64,000 nt of DNA from contig OW121740.1 of assembly GCA_933228675.1 (NCBI GenBank), positions 1,860,001 through 1,924,000 on the forward strand, read 5' to 3'. The notes under the pieces were generated by a model. It was not told the DNA's origin. It saw nothing but the letters and a program-made list of their open reading frames with translations, and ran no database searches. The stretch comes from Stomorhina lunata. Taxonomy: Eukaryota > Arthropoda > Insecta > Diptera > Rhiniidae. Below, one piece after another: positions 28,250 through 38,941 of this stretch. The number at the start of each line of letters is the position of its first letter. Position 1 is the first letter of the stretch. The position numbers and the translations under genes were made by a program.

Positions 28250-28720
28250 CTTTATAGGTGCAACGCATATGAAAAACTTAACCACATCTGGAATCGTGGG
28301 AGTCTTAGTTCCATTTATATTGAATTGATAAAATCTAAAGTTTTTATTTCGATTTTTTTCACTAGGAAGTTTATTATGTCTCGTGGCAAAAATGTTCGGG
28401 ATTATAGTTCATTGCTCTCTCGTACCATGTATTTTGTTGCTATAAATTATATTTTGATCCTGTTTCTTATGTATTTTGTTTTTAACAAAGCGGCACCAAC
28501 CGACTTCGCTTACATCCAAATTCCAATTTGGATGTTAACTTTTAATACTCATTTGCACGAATGTTATTAATGATCTTGATATTCACGAAAATTGCCAAAA
28601 TTCTTCAGCCTCTGGTAGTATCGGCTGCCTACGTATGCACATCAAGTATAAATACTTGCTTGTAAAGGGAGGCAAATTTCTTGCAAGAGGTACTGTTAAA
28701 AATCTAACAAACGAAATGTG
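28250..28720 (+). pseudogene. Possible coding relic, two open segments in different frames
   Basis: Next to the minisatellite, one frame reads RCNAYEKLNHIWNRGSLS and later MSRGKNVRDYSSLLSRTMYF, ending HLHECY and a stop at 28568; another then stays open over NDLDIHENCQNSSASGSIG, CLRMHIKYKYLLVKGGKF and LARGTVKNLTNEM to a stop near 28720. Base composition is less AT-rich than the flanks. A decayed retroelement or captured exon is possible; I recognise no family. Confidence 0.2.
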
Positions 28721-29044
28721 ATACACTACCTCTACCAGCATTTGGTGTAACGCATTACCTGCTCAATTTTTAAATATTTCTCGGAAATTTTGAGTTAACC
28801 CACGTAAAAAACAGAATATAAATGAATCCCTTTTAGTTTTTTTAATTTAACACATGTAATGACATTTTTTTAAATCAGAGATCTAAGGACACTCACATTA
28901 ACACGCCTTTATTTGCTTAAGTACATGAATGTGCTAATGAATAATTTTTTTATAATCATTTTTTTTGTCTTTTTCGTTTGTTCATTAGATTTCTTAAAGC
29001 TAATTGCAGTAATACTTCACATTCATTTTGTAAACATAATAAAC

Positions 29045-29082
29045 ACTTTCTTTTAGCATATCATCACATGCTAAAAGAAAGT
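29045..29082. repeat. Perfect 15-bp hairpin
   Basis: ACTTTCTTTTAGCAT (29045..29059) and ATGCTAAAAGAAAGT (29068..29082) are perfectly complementary around an 8-base loop. The stem is too short for an animal pre-miRNA and no T run suggests a pol III terminator. Function is unknown. Confidence 0.6.
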
Positions 29083-31797
29083 ACTTTAGTAAGTAAATGT
29101 AAGAATATAGGTGAAAGTTTAAAATTGCTACTCATTAGGCTGATACAATTTCATTGGATGAAAAAATGTCAGAAGAGCTTCGTTGTAGTTTAAGAAGGAT
29201 TTTTTTTAATTCAATCACCTCGAATGGCAAATAAATCATATGAGTATAATGATTTTCTTTTAATTTTCTGCTGCAGTCTAATTTTTCTACTGACTTAACT
29301 GTATCTACCACTTGATGTTTGCTCAGGCAAAGATTTGTTTGTTATAAAACGAAAATAAAAGCAGCCAAGGAAAAAAACTTGTTGGTTCATTAAAAATTCA
29401 CGCAAAATGATGGCAGCTAATTTATTTGTTTGTCTCTTTTTTCTCAGCTTAAACACAAAACATGCCACAAAAAGAAATACTATGGCAAACTGACTTTGTT
29501 TACTTAAACAAATATACGTACATGCATACAGATGTAAACATTTAAAAACAGACACACACATCCTGTTTCACACGTATAATCCAAAAGTAATATGATGCAT
29601 AACGTTTTCCAAGTATGTATTTATGTGTGAATGTATGAGTGAATAAATAAAATAAGAAAACAATCGGTTTGTGTTTGTCTATGTTTAACGTGTTTACGGT
29701 TCTAACCACTAAATATCTCTAAAAGAACACAGGTGGAATTTATGACATACATACATACTTACACATTCGTATTCTACCACAACATGACAACACATTTATT
29801 TACACCTGAAAGCAACAGAACACACGTGTATTAATGTGTTGGAAAAAAAAATATTTTGGTTTTAAGTTTCTTTACTCATTTTATTTTAGTTTAGGTTTTA
29901 TATCTGTAGTTATTTGGTTTTTGTGTTTATTTTTCTGCCACTGTTGATAAGGATGCTGATGTTGACTGTGCTTTTCTTGATGATTTTCCCTGTCAAAAGA
30001 AAGTGATGAACAGTTATAATTCACACACCAGCAGCAGATATTTATATATACATATGTTTTTACCCAGCAGTAACAAATTTCAAAAAATTGTTAAATGACT
30101 AGCGATTTTTAAAAGCTTCTGTCATTTGGTTTCACAGACACACGACAATCGCAAACCTAAATATGTGTACTTTGCCTGTCATTCCACCTGTTTAGGAGAC
30201 GATCTTTTAATTTGGAACTACTGGTTAAGTATCCCAACTGACATGGCGCATTATGATGCAGCTTAAAAAGTTTATGTGTATCTTTTATATTAAAAAAGTG
30301 GTTGTACAAATATTTAATTTTTCAAATGACTGAGCAATTGTGAGATCATAATGAATGAATGACTGTTTTTATTAAGATTTTTCTGAAAATTCTAGTAATT
30401 ATAATAGTGCATTATAATAGTGTAAAAGCAAAAGCTGACATAAAGCTATTTACATAGATACCGAGGACTTGCATTTATACAAATCGTTGCTTGCTATTTA
30501 TTATAATGAATATGTTTAAAACTTTAACTAAATTATAAAGCATAATTTTAGGAAGTATCAAATATATTTTGTTTATTTTCAAAAGTTATTAATGAACGAG
30601 AATGAATGAAAACATGTTTTAGTAATCAAAATAACACATAAAAATCAGTATTCAAAGTTGTTTTAATTGGAATATACTTTATCTCGAACTTTCTAAAATT
30701 TTGTAAACATTTTTTTTTTAATTTAAACTGAGTGACGTTAGTTTTATGGTATTCTTATATTATGGAACATTATTGCCCTTTAAACATCCTCCGGCAATCT
30801 AAGACCTATAACAAAAAAGAATTTTTCTTACAAATTAAAAATATTTAAATTATAGTTATAAACACTTTTGCCTTAGTCCTCGTATATAATCACAACTTTA
30901 TCTAATTAATTTGATAAATTCCCTAACATTCTTGAACTCATACAGACACACCTGATTTAAGGAAAATTTTTAGAAGTATATATATGTGTGTGTGTGTATG
31001 TATAAATATTTATGTAATTTCATTAAAATAACTTTTAATCACTTTAATTTATATCCTTACTAATTTTATATGTATGTTTTTCATTATAATTCCGGAAAGT
31101 TACTTGCTTTTTCCCTTGTCTTTTTTAAACAACGTGTTTAGAGACTTTGGAGATGAAATCTGAGCTCATATTATTTTATTTAATTATTTTAAATGCTTTT
31201 TTTTACTTTACTAAACTTCTTTCCTAAATATAATAGACTTACAAAGCGTTTATATTAGGGAATAACATTATTGTGTGGAGATAAGGAAAATTTCAAGCTA
31301 ATGGACTTTGGTTCTTAACTTTGTACATAACTACAAAAAATCCATTTAAATTACCAATATCATTTTGAAAAATGTTTGTTTAGGTTTTACAAGAAACACC
31401 CTAATTTTTAAACACATACATGTACAACAACCTGTGTAATTTACAAAAATGTTCCTTCATAGATTATTTTGGTAGGAAGAAAATAACTTACATATCCATA
31501 TCTTGTTCAAGAATGTGTGTGAAGATCCTGACTTATTCTGTGTAATTTTAATTTTTTTAGGTAAGAAATTTTAATTAAAAAACGTTTACAATTTGTGCAA
31601 CAAAAAAAAAGAGTTTTTAAATTTTCATGAACAGATTTATCCTGGTGTAATGAATAAGGCAGATTTTATTTAAGTTAGTTTTACACTATATGTTTTTGTG
31701 TTGTTTAAAACAGGTATCCAGCTAGCAATTTGGTGATTGCTGACGATAATATCAGCAAAATGAGTCTTTTGGGATTCGTATAGATGATCAAAAACTG

Positions 31798-32105
31798 ATT
31801 AATCAGCTTGGTGATCTAAAACAGATTCCAAAAAGACTCCTTAAAATGTTTAGAAAACGACTAGTTTACAAAAGCACAAACAATTCTTGCAGAATGTGTG
31901 CAGCCAAAATCTTATCGTGCAAACGATCCTAATACGACTGTTTTTTATGTTATTTTAATCAGTTTGGTGACCAAAAAAGAAAATACTCAGAAAATACCTT
32001 GTGTGCAATCAGTTTAGTGATCAAAAAAGTGTACAAAAAGACTCATAGAGGTTTAACAGCGACTAGTTAAAAATAGCACAAAAAATCTTGTAAAATGTGC
32101 GCAAT
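31798..32105 (+). repeat. Two diverged direct copies of a ~110-bp unit
   Basis: The units at about 31798..31912 and 32009..32103 share the order ATCAGyTTrGTGATC, CAAAAAGACTC, GCGACTAGTTwA, AGCACAAA, AATCTTGyArAATGTG. A third, partial start (ATCAGTTTGGTGACC) lies at 31958. Together with the adjacent tRNA-like head they may form one composite retroelement. No coding frame is present. Confidence 0.6.
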
Positions 32106-32158
32106 ATAAATATTTTTAGGTGATAAAAAATGCCACAAAAACACTCGTAGCTCATTAT

Positions 32159-32250
32159 GGGTGATGTGGCTTAGTTGGTTAGCACGTCGACTACTAAGCA
32201 TAACATATCATATTCAGCAGCCTAGGTTCGATCCTCGGTCTCGGCAACAT
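32159..32250 (+). repeat. tRNA-like sequence, probably a SINE head or tRNA relic
   Basis: It has an A-box-like TGGCTTAGTTGGTTAGCACG and a B box CTAGGTTCGATCCTCGG about 58 bp apart. The bases expected to form the acceptor stem do not pair with the seven bases after the T arm, so this is not a functional tRNA. It directly follows the duplicated units at 31.8-32.1 kb. Confidence 0.5.
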
Positions 32251-33751
32251 CAATTTCTAAAGCATTATTAACGCAACTTCACTGTTCTAAAAATAGATAT
32301 GACGTGTTATAAAAATAGCAAATTGTGTTCAGTCATATTTTAATCAGCAAAACGTGTCATTAAAGACTCCTTTTAAAGAGTCGCATGAAGGGTACCATTT
32401 TCTCACACAAAAAGATCATTTTTGACTCATAAGTGATATCATAAATGATAATTTTAATCGTGCAGGAAAGTCAAATAATACTTATATTTGATTAAAATTT
32501 TTGGGTAACAAAAAGTACAGGACATTTTACAAGTGATTTTAAACACTTGTATTTGATACAAATATTTTTATATTGTTTTAGAACTTTGTAAATGAATTTT
32601 GATGTAGAACAACTGACAAAAATCAATAGCCACAATGTGTAAAAGGGACTTTTGCTGTCGCACATTATTTTTTTTTTTTGTTACACAAAAAAAAACTTGA
32701 AGCTCTTCTTCAAAATATTTTTACCTTTTATAATATTAATTTGAAATATATTATGCATTAACTTGTTTGAAAATATTTTAGATACATAAGTAAAGAGAGA
32801 TTTTATATAAATCAGGTATACAAGAATGACCAAAGTTCCTTTATAACACCCAATTCTGATTATCAATTGTACATCTTTTTTTTGTCAAATTTAAAACATT
32901 TTCTACGCTTTCAAACATACTAACTTTTTAATTTAGACCCTAATAAAATTTATAATATAATAATTGTTAAAATTACCTCTTAATAAAAGTCATAATAAAG
33001 ATTTTATTATTTAATTTAATGACCAAATTTTAATTACCTAAAATTTTAGGACTCCTTAAGCCCATGAGTCAAAACTTAAAAAGTCCAGTAGCCTTAAGAT
33101 GACATCAAAATTGTTTTCTTTCATTCTTTTTCTTAAATCTTGTCAAAAAAAATGTGATTATCATAATGTTGCTTTTTACTTATGCTTCAATACTTTTTCT
33201 GTAACACTGTTGTTTATTTCATTATTCTTTTATTATTTTTATCATCCTTATAATAAAAATTTTAGTGAAAATACAATGGTTTTTAATGAAGACAATGAAT
33301 TTGTAGAATGTAGGGGAGGAAATTCCCTTAAAATAGAAATAAAAATGTTTTAAACTAAACCAGCTAGTAGGCACTTAAACGAAAGAGCAGCAGCGAAGGA
33401 CATAATAATAGTATTTTATATTTTGGTCATTTGAAAATAGAGATAAATTTATCTGTGCTATATATAAATTCTTTCAATTTTGCTATTACTGGATGTTTTT
33501 TTATTTTAATGTAAGTTTCCTAGTTTCATTTTATATTTTGCCAAGTAAAATTGTTTTACCGTTTAGCTTCCGTTTCCTTTGTACATATTTATATTTACAA
33601 CACAATTACAAACATCCATTCTTATATACTTTTACCTGGCTAGTAGAGTAAGTTGACTTTTATTTGTAATATTCTGATGTTTTTTGTTGTAGTTGTAGTA
33701 GTGGCTATTTCAATAGATAATTACCATAATAAAAAAACAAAATCTAGAGTG

Positions 33752-34559
33752 AACAAGTAAGAAAGCGCTATAGTCGGTCAAGCCGACCATACGATACCCT
33801 TCACCACTAAGGTCAAAGGTGTTCTTTTATCTGTATAAAGAAAAATATTTGCTGAATTTTGCCATCATACAAACATTTACTCAAAACTTATTTATTTAAG
33901 CTGCTTCAGGCATTTGGACTTATATGAGAGCTAGGGTCAAATATGAACCGATTATCTCGAAATTTGGCAAATTGATTACAGTTATTACAAAAATTATGTA
34001 TGCAAAAAATATACTCAAAATTTTCTATATCTTTAGACTTACGAGCGTTTTAGTGATTTTTTGTCTCATTTAGTGCGTTTTTGAAGAAGAGTTTGTATGG
34101 GAGCTATGGTCAAATGTGGACAGATTTCAACAAAATTTGGTACAGTGATTTAAGTTTACATAAGCAGTATCTGTTTTAAATTTCATGAAAAAATATTGAT
34201 ATTTGTGGCCAATATAGCAATTCCGGGAAGTGGGACCTATGGGAGGTACCATAAATAATGGACCGATTTTGACCAATTTCAATAGCCATGGTCCCATTAT
34301 CAAACAAATTATCTGTGCCAAATTTCATCAAATTATCTTTAGAATTGCGACCTGTAGTTTGATTACAAGGTTTACATGGGGGTCCAGCCAGCCAGCCTGC
34401 CAGACGGACGGACGGACGGACATCGCTAAATCGACTCAGAAAGTGATTCTAAGTCTATTGGTATACTAAAAGGTGGGTCTAAGACAAATATTTCTATGCG
34501 TTACAAACATCAGCACAAACTTATAATACCCCTTCCACCTATGGTGGTGAAGGGTATAA
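33752..34559 (+). mobile_element. Helentron/mini-me-like element, second full-length copy
   Basis: It is collinear with the copy at 22.14 kb: the same left hairpin (TAGTCGGTCAAGCCGACCA), the block GTGGGACCTATGGGAGGTAC, the GGAC run (CAGACGGACGGACGGACGG), AATCGACTCAGAAAGTGATT and the right hairpin ending AAGGGTATAA. The open frames across it on both strands repeat those in the other copy and do not encode a recognisable protein. Confidence 0.7.
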
Positions 34560-35624
34560 AAACAACCCAAAGAAACATTACAAAAATCTAGAGAAATACA
34601 GGAAAAACAACAAAACTGTCATTATGCACAAAATGAATTGATTGAATAAAGAACAAAAATAAGGAAAAGGATGTTGACAAAAAGATATAAAGATAATTTG
34701 ATTACACTTTCAAATTTGTTTTCCTTTTTTTTATAGATGATTTTTAATTCTGATAACGTTTTCAAAACAGAGACGAAATGAAATGTTTATTCAAGAAAAT
34801 GAAATCTACCAAATTGTTTATTGTTAATTTTTAAAATTCTTCTTACTTTTCTCTTCTTTTCCCTCTTCTCCTTTTTTGTTTTTGTAATTAATTTTAAATA
34901 TTTATTTTGTATTGCAAGGTTTTCCAAAGGATTTCTTTTCTTTCAATTCTGGTTTCTGTTTTCCTGAAACAGATAATTGATTTTAAATATTTACTTTTTG
35001 CTTCTTTTTTAAACAAAAACATTAACGAATTTATATTCATTTGATATTTAAGTGCTTTTTGAGTTGTTCTATAAAGTTTGTTATGAAATTTATTTCTTTT
35101 AATAAAAAACAATTTTGTTTTTTAATTTCTTAACATAAATTCAATTTAAAGACCTAATTAGAATTTAAGTTAAATTTTGATTTTTTAATTTCGGTCATAA
35201 TTCATTTATGTAAGTTTCAAAATATTTTAATTTTTAAAAATCAAAAAAATGCAAAAGTAACAAATAATAATATAAATTAATAATATAAATTAGTCAGAGT
35301 CGAAAAGAAAATTGTCTGGTACCCCATAAAACTGAAATTATTTCCAATGTGGACTAATCTAAAACGTTTCAAAATTTCTTAAATACCTTTTATTAATTTT
35401 GATTATCTTTTGATTTGTGTTTTTATTTTGTGTTTTTCTTGGTATTTAAAAGACTTTTAAGATTGTGGAGGTATGGTTATATATGGAACGATTTCTACAA
35501 TTAGATACAATGATTTCGGTTACTATAAGCAATATTTATGATGAAGAATAATTAAATACAATTTAATTTGACGCTGCAAAGGGCCAAAAACTAAATTCCG
35601 GAAAGTTATTTTTATTTTTCTATA

Positions 35625-36070
35625 GGAAAAATTCAATAAAAATATTTTCGATGAAAATATTTTTCTATATCAAAATTTTCGAAAAAAATATTTTTCTGTA
35701 TAAAAATTTTGGAAACAAATATTTTTCTATAGAAAAATTTTAGAAAAAAATATTTTTCAATAGAAAAACTTTTGAAAAAATATATTTTTTACAGAAAAAT
35801 TTTCGAAAAAAAATTTTTTTTTACCGAAAAATTTTCTAAAAATATTTTTCTATAGAAAAATTTTCAAAAAAAATATTTTTCTGTAGGAAAATTTTATAAA
35901 AAAATATTTTCAATAGAAAAATTTCGAAAAAAAATATTTTTCTATAGAAAAATTTTCGAAAAAAAAATATTTTTCTATAGAAAAATTTGAAAAAAATATT
36001 TTTCTATAGAAAAATTTTCGAAAAAAATATTTTCTATAGAAAAATTTTTGAAAAGAATATATACAAAAAT
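35625..36070 (+). repeat. Palindromic minisatellite, TCGAAAAAAATA variant
   Basis: About thirteen units of ~31-36 bp read TATTTTTCTATAGAAAAATT then TTCGAAAAAAA. The central CTATAG palindrome is shared with the arrays at 28, 42 and 58.8 kb, but the linker differs. No foldback arm adjoins this array. Confidence 0.8.
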
Positions 36071-37611
36071 GTATAATAGAAAAACTTTTAATAAAACGTT
36101 ATAAGATACTTGACTTAGATGCTTAAATACTTCTAATTTCTTCAATTATATTTAACGACTCTAATTAAGGTTTTATGTTCAGATTCAAGAAAATCTTGTT
36201 TTCATAAAAATATCTTTGTTGTAGTAATAACAATTTAAATAGGACTTTATTTATGAATAACAAAAGAGAGAGTGTCAATTTATATATTCTTTAGCTTGGA
36301 AAAAATCATAAATTTAATTTTAATTACGGTCTTGTTTGAAAATTCTGCTCTGGTTTTTTGCTTTTCCCTACGTCGGTTTTTATGTTGTTTTAATTATAAT
36401 CGTTTTCATAAACATATTGTTATTATTGTTAATTATTTTTATTAAAAAACGTTAAACTTCTTAACGAAGTACCGTTCCTGCTGCTGATGCCGTTTAAATT
36501 TATGAAGCAAATAAACATAAACGGCGAAGATGTGTTTTTAATAAACTGAAAATGAGGTGGCATAAATAAAAATAACAATCTTAACAATTCGTTGCTTTAT
36601 AAGCCATTTCGGTAAAATTAACATTTCAATCTTAAAATTTCCTCACACAAAATATGTAACAGATTTTGTTAATTTGCAAAAAAAATGACATAAAGTTGGC
36701 CATAAATATAAGAAAAACTTTCTTATTCCCAGATTTAATTTTACTTTGTTTTAACATAAATAAGTGGACAAGATTTATGTGTGTATTTGGTTTAAGATTT
36801 TACGGTGATAAATTTGTTTGCACCCAAATGTCATAATTTATATGTAATAAAATCTAAACCAAGAGGAAAATGAATGTACATATGTTAAAATTCAGGAAAA
36901 TGTGATTTGTTTTTTATTCAAGAATGTCTCTCGCTGTGTTACCAGTCAACATAAGGGAATTAGCGGGTCATAAAAATCTGTTGAAAACCAATACATGCAC
37001 GAACATGTTATTTATATAAGAAAAGCAATTATTTACACTTGGCCGTAAAAAACAAAAAAAAAACAAAACCTATAACCTTTATATCCCTCATCTCCAGTCA
37101 TAAAGAAATCTGTCTCAGTGTGAGTTTGTCCTAAACGCCAAAAAACAAAAGCACCAGTAAAACGATTCCCCTACCAGATGCAACAAAAAGCATAAAATCT
37201 TGTTAAAACTTAAATTTATTACACTCACATATTCAAACATTCGCTTTTATTTTCAGAAAACGTTTTTTCTTTGTTGATCTTACTTTTTTCAAAAATATTT
37301 TATGTGGATTTGGATTCCCTTCCTTATTTACTTAATTTTTTTGCTTTTGGTATAATCATCAATTTTGTAAGGTTTTTTTGTATTTTTATTTACTTCCAAA
37401 GCAAATGTAACAGGGTCACGCGATTTTGTTTTTTTTTTACTTTACACATTTCCTTTTTATTATACATATTATAATGACTTTTTGAATAATGTACACTTTT
37501 TTATACAGCAAAGTATAATCTAAATGTACGTGTACACTGAAATAAATTTTCCGATTTAGAATATCTACGACTTTGACTGCATTGATATTAATTAATTTGG
37601 GCTTCACCAGA

Positions 37612-37865
37612 GCCGACATTAACTATAGCCGACTTTGACTATAATCGATTTTGACTATATTCGACTTTGTCTACAGTCCACTTCGACTATAGTAGATTTG
37701 GACTATAATTGACTTTTGCTGTATTCGGCTTTGAATAAACTAAAATTTTCCTATAGTCGACTTTGATAAGAATCTATTTAGACTCTTTGTTTATAGTCGA
37801 TATTAGCTACAGTCGACTTTTAATATAGCCTTTCTTGATTCTAGTCTTCTTAAGACCGACTTTAG
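37612..37865 (+). repeat. Second, smaller CTATAGTC-type minisatellite upstream of the Ly6 leader
   Basis: Degenerate units such as ACTATAGCCGACTTTG, ACTATAATCGATTTTG and TATAGTCGACTTTGATA occur about 15 times with ~15-16-bp spacing. The unit is the same as in intron 1 of the downstream gene, about 1.4 kb away on the other side of the leader exon. No higher-order period is visible in this shorter array. Confidence 0.8.
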
Positions 37866-38102
37866 TATCTGTGTACTTTTAGCAAATAAAATATTAACTT
37901 AGTAAGTTCATGTCTGCATATGTAAAACTAATGTGTTTTTATATAATGGTCAATTATACTGTAAAAGAAATCTTTCAAAAAATCACGAAAGGAATTTTAA
38001 AATAGAAAAAAAAATGCTAAATATTTAACATTATACGCCTAAATGTATATTATATTATTTTTGTTATATTAAGTTATTGTTTACATTTTGTTTTCATTGC
38101 AG

Positions 38103-38941
38103 ATTGATAAACATAATCACCAATAATGACGAAACTGCCTATTTTTGATTATGAGCCTAAATGTTTTGAGGTTAAAAGGTTGTAAGAGTATCAAGAAAAG
38201 AAAAACAACAGCAAAAATGACTTTTACGATTTCCTAAAACCATAAAACCATGCGTGCCGCTACAATAGTCAAAGTAGCAGCACCAACAGTAACATCCTCT
38301 TCGACGTTGTCGTTAAATCATCTTAAATTTTCAAGAGTTTTTTATAGTGGAAAAACAGCAAAAACAACTGAAACCGGAAGAAGGCATATAGGCAATACAT
38401 TTAAAGCAAAAACACCAACAAAAACAATATTCAGAGTACATCATCATCATTATCAACAAACATAACAGTCGGATTGTTGCTGTAGTCTCGGGTAAAAGAG
38501 TCATATGAAGGAGTAGAAGCAGCCGTAAACGATAAATTTTACTGCATCGACAACAAACAACTCACGCAAAACGGCAAAAAAAAAACACTCACATACACAC
38601 AAACAAAAGGAATCGGATAGAATAGGAAAGAAACGGAAAAGAAAAGGGCAAAGTCATTATCACTCACGTCATCAACATCAAGAACATCCTCGACATCCTC
38701 ATCACCATCATCATCATTGCTGTAATTGCCTCCTTCACAACTATTAGAATATTTTACGTTGAATTTAAGTTTTAGTTCAAAGGAGAAAAAAAGGCAAAAG
38801 ATTTTGCAAGACTTAAAAAAAACCTTAAAGTGGAACAAGACAAATTTAGCAAGTCGTATCACAGTTTTTGCTATTTTATATGACAGAAATTTGTTTGTTC
38901 GTTTGTTTGGATCCAATAACAACGTCAACATAAAGCACAAT
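38103..38941 (+). other. Probable 5' UTR part of the Ly6 gene's first coding exon, with uORFs
   Basis: A good 3' splice site (TTTTCATTGCAG) ends at 38102, and no splice donor is needed between it and the Ly6 start at 38942, so a long 5' UTR exon preceded by an upstream noncoding exon is the simplest reading. The stretch is richer in GC and in AAC/ATC/CAT triplets than its surroundings, typical of fly 5' leaders. An ATG-started uORF of 71 codons runs 38250..38465 and ends in a His-rich tail (HHHH). A 133-codon open frame on the opposite strand (38539..38940) looks like a shadow of the ATC/ATG repeats. The transcription start itself is not visible. Confidence 0.5.
38250..38465 (+). CDS. Upstream ORF (71 aa) in the Ly6 5' leader; coding status unknown
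   Basis: It starts MRAATIVKVAAP, is Ser/Thr/Lys-rich and ends VHHHHYQQT. It resembles no family I recognise. Its position 477 bp before the Ly6 ATG, inside the inferred leader exon, suggests a regulatory uORF rather than a separate gene. It could equally be a chance frame in a CAN-triplet-rich leader. Confidence 0.25.
   Translation: MRAATIVKVAAPTVTSSSTLSLNHLKFSRVFYSGKTAKTTETGRRHIGNTFKAKTPTKTIFRVHHHHYQQT

Larger units (their letters stand above)
22922..37611. other. Mostly noncoding stretch rich in repeats
   Basis: Between the elements listed separately (SINE 24.5 kb, minisatellites 27-28 and 35.6 kb, relic 28.3-28.7 kb, duplicated units 31.8-32.1 kb, Helentron-like copy 33.75 kb) the DNA is AT-rich with no supported gene. 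CA/GT-rich parts occur at 29.5-29.85 kb. An upstream noncoding exon of the Ly6 gene could lie here but cannot be identified by eye. Confidence 0.5.

Noticed and set aside
28051..28257. Repetitive 68-aa protein (FFYRKFFYQK repeats)
   Set aside because: A direct translation of the palindromic minisatellite; open only because the unit length is near a multiple of three.
29045..29082. microRNA precursor
   Set aside because: The 15-bp stem and 8-base loop are too short for a pre-miRNA of about 60 bases or more.
32159..32250. Functional tRNA gene
   Set aside because: A and B boxes are present but the acceptor stem does not pair after the T arm and the A-B spacing is long without a convincing variable arm.
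38539..38940. 133-codon minus-strand frame with an Asp-rich run (DDDGDEDVEDV)
   Set aside because: It is the complement of CAT/ATC triplets in the Ly6 5' leader; the acidic run is a by-product of that repeat.
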